18,889 bases of DNA from Bacteroidota bacterium (GTDB lineage: Bacteria > Bacteroidota > Bacteroidia > Flavobacteriales > Weeksellaceae): positions 1 through 18,889 of the forward strand of contig JAEXBA010000006.1 of assembly GCA_023457935.1 (NCBI GenBank). The letters are read 5' to 3'. The notes below the pieces were generated by a model. It worked only from the letters and a program-made list of their open reading frames with translations, was not told where the DNA came from and ran no database searches. A program made the position numbers and the translations under genes. Shown here in pieces: positions 15,831 to 18,889 of the stretch (the first letter of the stretch is position 1; every line of letters starts with the position of its first letter).

Positions 15831-16145
15831 TTAGTGTAAATCGTCAACGTCAACTCCTTGTTTTCTTAATTCTTAGCCTTTCAATCCAAACTTTTCATTC
15901 TTTGAAGCTTCATCAACAAATGCCTTGCTGCCTCTGCTGCACGAATAAATCCAGAGATATAGTTTGCAGTTTTCCTATTGGGTTTACATTCTTAAATGCT
16001 TTTTTACTTTTTCTGCAGTTTTTTCACAATCAATTCTTACTTTTGAAGTAATTCCTGTTTCTTTAGAACCAAAGTCGTATCCATTTAAGTTATCAGCTTC
16101 GTCATCCTCTGTTCCATACCTTCGACATAAAAGGCGTTTTTTAGG
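15831..16145 (-). pseudogene. Decayed gene of unknown family
   Basis: No intact gene is left here, but the minus strand keeps coding-like text in shifting frames. The longest piece contains YGTEDDEADNLNGYDFGSKE and then KVRIDCEKTAEKVKK before breaking. It resumes one frame over as AFKNVNPIGK, again as ANYISGFIRAAEAA, and finally as FVDEASKNEKFGLKG, a stop, and ELRKQGVDVDDLH with a terminal TAA at 15833-15831. The join points fall close together, as expected for single-base indels in a formerly continuous gene. I do not recognise the family. The upstream end is unclear and may have been removed near the adjacent IS relic. Direction matches the neighbouring DUF2931 genes. Confidence 0.5.
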
Positions 16146-16179
16146 GTAATTTTAGGTTTTATTTAATGTCCAGTTTAGG

Positions 16180-16430
16180 AATGCTTACACTACCCTTACC
16201 CCGCATACATCTATTTGGGGTGAACAGAAGAATTACTGAAAACCAGACAGCTGATAAAAAGTGAAACATTAAAAAACAGAAAAAAACTTTATTATGAAGA
16301 TAGAACCAAAAAAAGAATCAAAAACAAAAATCTTTGTTTGAAATCTTAAACAAACAAATGTCTTGTCCGACTATATTTGAAAACGAAAACACTCTCTAAG
16401 GAATAGTACACTTTCTTTTGAAGACGTACA
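16180..16430 (+). mobile_element. IS3-type transposase relic A (3' end)
   Basis: The plus strand keeps the C-terminal end of a DDE transposase resembling IS3-family OrfB: a TLTP piece, then in another frame AYIYLG, a stop at 16221, TEELLKTRQLIKSETLKNRK and KKLYYEDRTKK, ending at a TAA at 16347-16349. The pattern LTPA-x-x-Y-x-G followed by a basic helix is typical of the end of these enzymes. The segment AGTACACTTTCTTTTGAAG (from 16407) with ACGTACA after it may be the right terminal repeat, ending in CA as IS3 elements do. No left end is seen. It matches relic B over about 75 + 60 bases but keeps 73 bases (16298-16370) that B has lost. Confidence 0.65.
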
Positions 16431-16483
16431 TTGCTCGCATAGATGAGTTTCAGCGTGTTCCACGCTACACTTATTGAATACAG

Positions 16484-17554
16484 TTAATCAATCGGAAATT
16501 TGAAGTTGCTTCTATACATACGTATGCTGTCTGTTTCCAAAGGCTGTCCGTCCAGTAAAACATTTACACTATTATTGTCTGCAGCTACCTTTATCTCTAA
16601 ATTCCTTTGAGTTTTACCCAGTTTCTTGAAGGCTTCGTTCGTTTTTTCCCAATTGAAAAATAATCTTCCTTCATACACCTCTTCCTTTCCTGTCTTCCAA
16701 AAAAACTGTATCTCTTTGGGTATGGCACGTTCTCTGGCTTCTGGCTTTATAATCCAGGGACGAAACATTACCTCTCTTTCTCCATTATAATACCATGCTG
16801 TATACGCTGCCATGCGTATATTACTGTCGTCCGGAGATAAAACAGGCTTCCAGTTGTATTTATTACGGTAGTTTTCCCACTTATCAGGAGAAGCGTCGGG
16901 GATTAAATCCCTTTCTTTTACTTCCGCCCTATTCATCGACCAACTCGCAAAAAGTTTTTTTTCGAACTCTTTATCATCTTTTATCACTTTTGCCTGATAC
17001 CGACCGACTTCTATTACAGGTCCAGCTCCACCAAACCATAGCCACACCACCACCATTCCTTTGGGAGCAAAACCAAACACCAGATCGCTAAAACTGTCGT
17101 AAGGATTATTATAACTATCATAACGCATCTTTTTATCGGTAATAATATACTCTTGCATCGGTTTGTCATACTCATCTACGTAGCCCGTTGCATATGCTCT
17201 TTTTACCAGATCTTTCATCTTTTCTACTGAAAAGTCTACATCCAGATGATAAAAAGTGTCTTCATAACCCGCATAATACACAATATCCGCCCCTATGGGT
17301 GTTCCATGCTGTTCCGTCCAGCCCTTACCGGAATCTCCCCAACTGCCGGAAGTACCACCATAGGGAAGATGTGCTGCCACGTCTTCTAAGGTTTTTATTC
17401 TGTCCGAGACAAATTCAACTAAATATTCGTTCGCCGGATGGGATATCATCACATTATATTCCGGTAGATTTTTCATATCCGTTTGTTTTTTCTGACATTG
17501 TGCCAGCGAAAACAGGCACAACATACTAATCAACTGTATTATTTGTTTCTTCAT
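16484..17554 (-). CDS. DUF2931 family lipoprotein, copy 2
   Basis: A 356-residue paralogue of the protein encoded at 14648-15739. The signal MKKQIIQLISMLCLFSLAQC places the lipidated Cys at residue 20, as in copy 1. Conserved blocks are HLPYGGTSGSWGDSGKGW, EQHGTPIGADIVYYAGYED, FGFAPKGMVVVWLWFGG, FFWKTGKEEVYEGRLFFNWE and KTNEAF. Similarity to copy 1 runs the whole length, by eye over half of positions in the best blocks, so this is an old duplication or two independent acquisitions, not a recent copy. The gene is bracketed by IS3-type relics in the same orientation: relic A begins about 50 bases beyond its 3' end, and the edge of relic B is 45 bases before its ATG. Its promoter may therefore lie inside or at the edge of the relic. 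Function unknown. Confidence 0.85.
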   Translation of the reverse strand: MKKQIIQLISMLCLFSLAQCQKKQTDMKNLPEYNVMISHPANEYLVEFVSDRIKTLEDVAAHLPYGGTSGSWGDSGKGWTEQHGTPIGADIVYYAGYEDTFYHLDVDFSVEKMKDLVKRAYATGYVDEYDKPMQEYIITDKKMRYDSYNNPYDSFSDLVFGFAPKGMVVVWLWFGGAGPVIEVGRYQAKVIKDDKEFEKKLFASWSMNRAEVKERDLIPDASPDKWENYRNKYNWKPVLSPDDSNIRMAAYTAWYYNGEREVMFRPWIIKPEARERAIPKEIQFFWKTGKEEVYEGRLFFNWEKTNEAFKKLGKTQRNLEIKVAADNNSVNVLLDGQPLETDSIRMYRSNFKFPID

Positions 17555-17599
17555 ATTATCCGGGTTGTATGGTTCTTTTGCGCAAGGTTACAGGAAGGG

Positions 17600-17885
17600 T
17601 GTAAGCTCCCCCGAAAATAGTGTAATTTAAAAGTATAAAATTATGTAAATCAGTCCACTTTTTTGCTTACGATTTACACGAACGCTACCATGAATCCCGA
17701 AAAACCTGACTCCCGCAGACGTTTATTACGGAAGAACAGACAAAATACTGAAAACCAGACAGTTGATAAAAATTGAAACTTTAAAAAACAGAAAAAACTT
17801 TATTATGACTATATTTGAAAACGAAAACACTCTCTAAGAAAAAGTACACTTTCTTTTGAAGACATACACTTTTGAAGACGTGCAC
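17600..17885 (+). mobile_element. IS3-type element relic B, internally deleted
   Basis: The plus strand at 17706-17837 encodes the last 43 residues of an IS3-type transposase: LTPADVYYGRTDKILKTRQL, then IKIETLKNRKNF, to a TAA. Just upstream, one frame off, is YDLHERYHES, the expected preceding motif, so a single indel separates them. The left boundary TGTAAGCTCCCCCGAAAAT at 17600 starts with TG and shares AGTGTA with the complement of the right-end sequence (GTACACTTTC from 17844), fitting imperfect terminal inverted repeats. Nearly all of orfA and orfB is deleted. No target-site duplication can be made out. The end carries a tandem 16-base repeat. This fills most of the 352-base gap between two genes. 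Confidence 0.65.
17854..17885. repeat. Tandem 16-base repeat at the end of relic B
   Basis: TTTTGAAGACATACAC (17854-17869) is followed directly by TTTTGAAGACGTGCAC (17870-17885), differing at two positions. Relic A has one copy of this sequence. It may be a duplicated IS end. Confidence 0.75.
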
Positions 17886-17906
17886 CATACACAGAAAGGT
17901 CAAATC

Positions 17907-18683
17907 CTATCTTATTATATTGTAAACAAAATCTTGTTTGTGTAGAAAAACTGGAAAAGAAAACTCTTCATTTGTTTCCTTATTAGTGTAATATATAATG
18001 GGCAGATTTTCAGTATTCGTCAAAGTACAAATTCTATCATAGCCAAATAATTCTATTTTATAAGAGCTGGGAAACTCTTCTAATATAAATTTGCCATTTT
18101 CTAGATCACTCAATAATTGAGAAAGCTCCTTTTTGTTATCAACATTATCTAAATACATCGCTATATCGATTTCCTCAAATTTCTTAGTCATCTTATTAAA
18201 TATACTGTCAATATTTTTTTCCTTAAAATCTAGATGTAAGGCTTTAAAATAATTTACTATTTCATCTTTGCTTAAATAATCCTTAAATGAATCCGAATTT
18301 TCCCAACCTTCAATTGTGTAATTCACCTCTGCATTGAAATTATCTATTAAGTTTTTGATTGGAAAATTGTTTTGAGAAAAATCTAATTTTTCAAATTTAA
18401 ATGCTTCAATTGTATTTTCGTAATTGGTAGTTGATGAATCATAACAAAACACTCTTATTTTTACAGATCCGTCTTCTTTTAAGTTTGTACTTCCTTTTAG
18501 TGGCAGTATATTCATTTTAATATTTTGCTTGCCTGATTCCAGAATAAAATGGTTAATTGGAACTTGAGAAAATATAGCACCTCCTGAATTATGAATGAAA
18601 GCAGGCATGTCATTTATAAAAATCTCAAAATTAACAATAGAAGAATTAAATTCTACTAAATAGTAAGGTTCTTTAAATCTCAT
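17907..18683 (-). CDS. Hypothetical protein, 258 residues, unknown family
   Basis: I do not recognise this protein. The ATG at 18683 is the natural start. There is no signal peptide or membrane span. The first 80 residues look like a beta-sandwich: FEIFINDMPAF, then VPINHFILESGKQNIKMNIL, a strand-turn-strand pattern with an Asn-rich loop. The C-terminal two thirds are mixed, with a helical, acidic and lysine-rich segment (KDYLSKDEIVNYFKALHLDF) and a final beta-rich part (SSYKIELFGYDRICTL). The gene is distinctly AT-rich compared with the left part of the window, in line with acquisition from elsewhere. Its ATG is 4 bases after the stop of the partial gene upstream, so the two form one unit. 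Small soluble proteins like this in accessory clusters are sometimes immunity or effector-associated proteins, but nothing here proves that. Confidence 0.7.
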   Translation of the reverse strand: MRFKEPYYLVEFNSSIVNFEIFINDMPAFIHNSGGAIFSQVPINHFILESGKQNIKMNILPLKGSTNLKEDGSVKIRVFCYDSSTTNYENTIEAFKFEKLDFSQNNFPIKNLIDNFNAEVNYTIEGWENSDSFKDYLSKDEIVNYFKALHLDFKEKNIDSIFNKMTKKFEEIDIAMYLDNVDNKKELSQLLSDLENGKFILEEFPSSYKIELFGYDRICTLTNTENLPIIYYTNKETNEEFSFPVFLHKQDFVYNIIR

Positions 18684-18687
18684 ATAG

Positions 18688-18889
18688 TTAATTTAGATAT
18701 TTGCCAAGTATTGGATCCTTCTCCGGATTATGATACCCCATTATAACTTTATCTTCCAATGTCTTTTTAGAAATAATATTCAGAACGTTAACGACATTGT
18801 TATTGGAAGGTTCAAGCGTTAATTGATAGATGATATCATTTTTTATCCATATTAAATTTTGAGGATAAATTAGTACATTATTACCAAAA
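18688..18889 (-). CDS. Hypothetical protein, 3' end only
   Basis: The minus strand is open from the window edge to a TAA at 18690-18688, giving the last 66 residues of a larger protein (for example FGNNVLIYPQNLIW and HNPEKDPILGKYLN). It is hydrophilic and AT-rich like its downstream neighbour, which starts 4 bases later. The tight spacing points to an operon. Too little is present to assign a family. Confidence 0.6.
   Translation of the reverse strand, partial: FGNNVLIYPQNLIWIKNDIIYQLTLEPSNNNVVNVLNIISKKTLEDKVIMGYHNPEKDPILGKYLN

Noticed and set aside
15964..16149. Plus-strand ORF of 61 codons
   Set aside because: It is antisense to the decayed minus-strand gene, has no recognisable features and is explained as a shadow.
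17188..17529. Plus-strand ORF of 113 codons inside DUF2931 copy 2
   Set aside because: It is antisense to a recognised lipoprotein gene, and its composition (many Pro, Ser and His) is that of a complementary-strand artefact.
16180..17885. The two matching intergenic segments read as gene-cassette attachment sites or regulatory repeats
   Set aside because: Their plus-strand reading as the C-terminal end of an IS3-type transposase explains them better.
1..18889. CRISPR arrays, tRNA or rRNA genes, riboswitches, restriction or other defence genes
   Set aside because: I looked along both strands and found no regularly spaced repeats, cloverleaf sequences, known riboswitch cores or recognisable defence domains.

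Overview
The window looks like a chromosomal segment from a member of the Bacteroidota, class Flavobacteriia, most likely the Chryseobacterium/Kaistella/Epilithonimonas group (Weeksellaceae). Evidence: a TamL-like Omp85 protein, an AccD of the flavobacterial type with no zinc finger, a CBS protein paired with NAD kinase, DUF2931 lipoproteins, the lack of Shine-Dalgarno sequences, and several matches to the Bacteroidota -7 promoter box TAnnTTTG. The genus is inferred, not proven.

Positions 1-14,600 are an ordinary, dense core-genome block. In order it holds: the 3' part of an Omp85/TamL-like barrel gene, a BrkB/YihY membrane protein and an HI0933-type flavoprotein (one plus-strand run); a secreted tandem TonB_C protein split by a one-base frameshift; a minus-strand run of mutS, a 39-residue membrane microprotein and a DUF2809 membrane protein; a bestrophin-type channel; a JmjC-like cupin; a SpoU/TrmH-type RNA methyltransferase; a CBS protein with nadK; class II aldolase fbaA; accD; and a DUF6973-like protein that starts directly after a strong terminator hairpin. 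The genes serve outer-membrane biogenesis, mismatch repair, NADP synthesis, glycolysis/gluconeogenesis and fatty-acid synthesis. They share neighbourhood rather than one pathway.

Positions 14,600-18,889 are different: visibly richer in A+T, gene-sparse and scarred. All protein genes here are on the minus strand: two paralogous DUF2931 lipoproteins, a 258-residue protein of unknown function, and the 3' end of another unknown gene 4 bases upstream of it. Between them are a decayed gene with several frame breaks (about 15,831-16,145) and two related IS3-type transposase relics (about 16,180-16,430 and 17,600-17,885). The relics are in direct orientation and flank the second DUF2931 gene. This is an accessory region shaped by transposition and decay.

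I see no CRISPR array, tRNA, rRNA, intact mobile element or recognisable defence system. The most useful new observations are the unannotated 39-residue membrane protein coupled to DUF2809 through a GTGA overlap, the IS-relic-flanked DUF2931 paralogue, the terminator that abuts a start codon, and the frameshift in the TonB_C gene.
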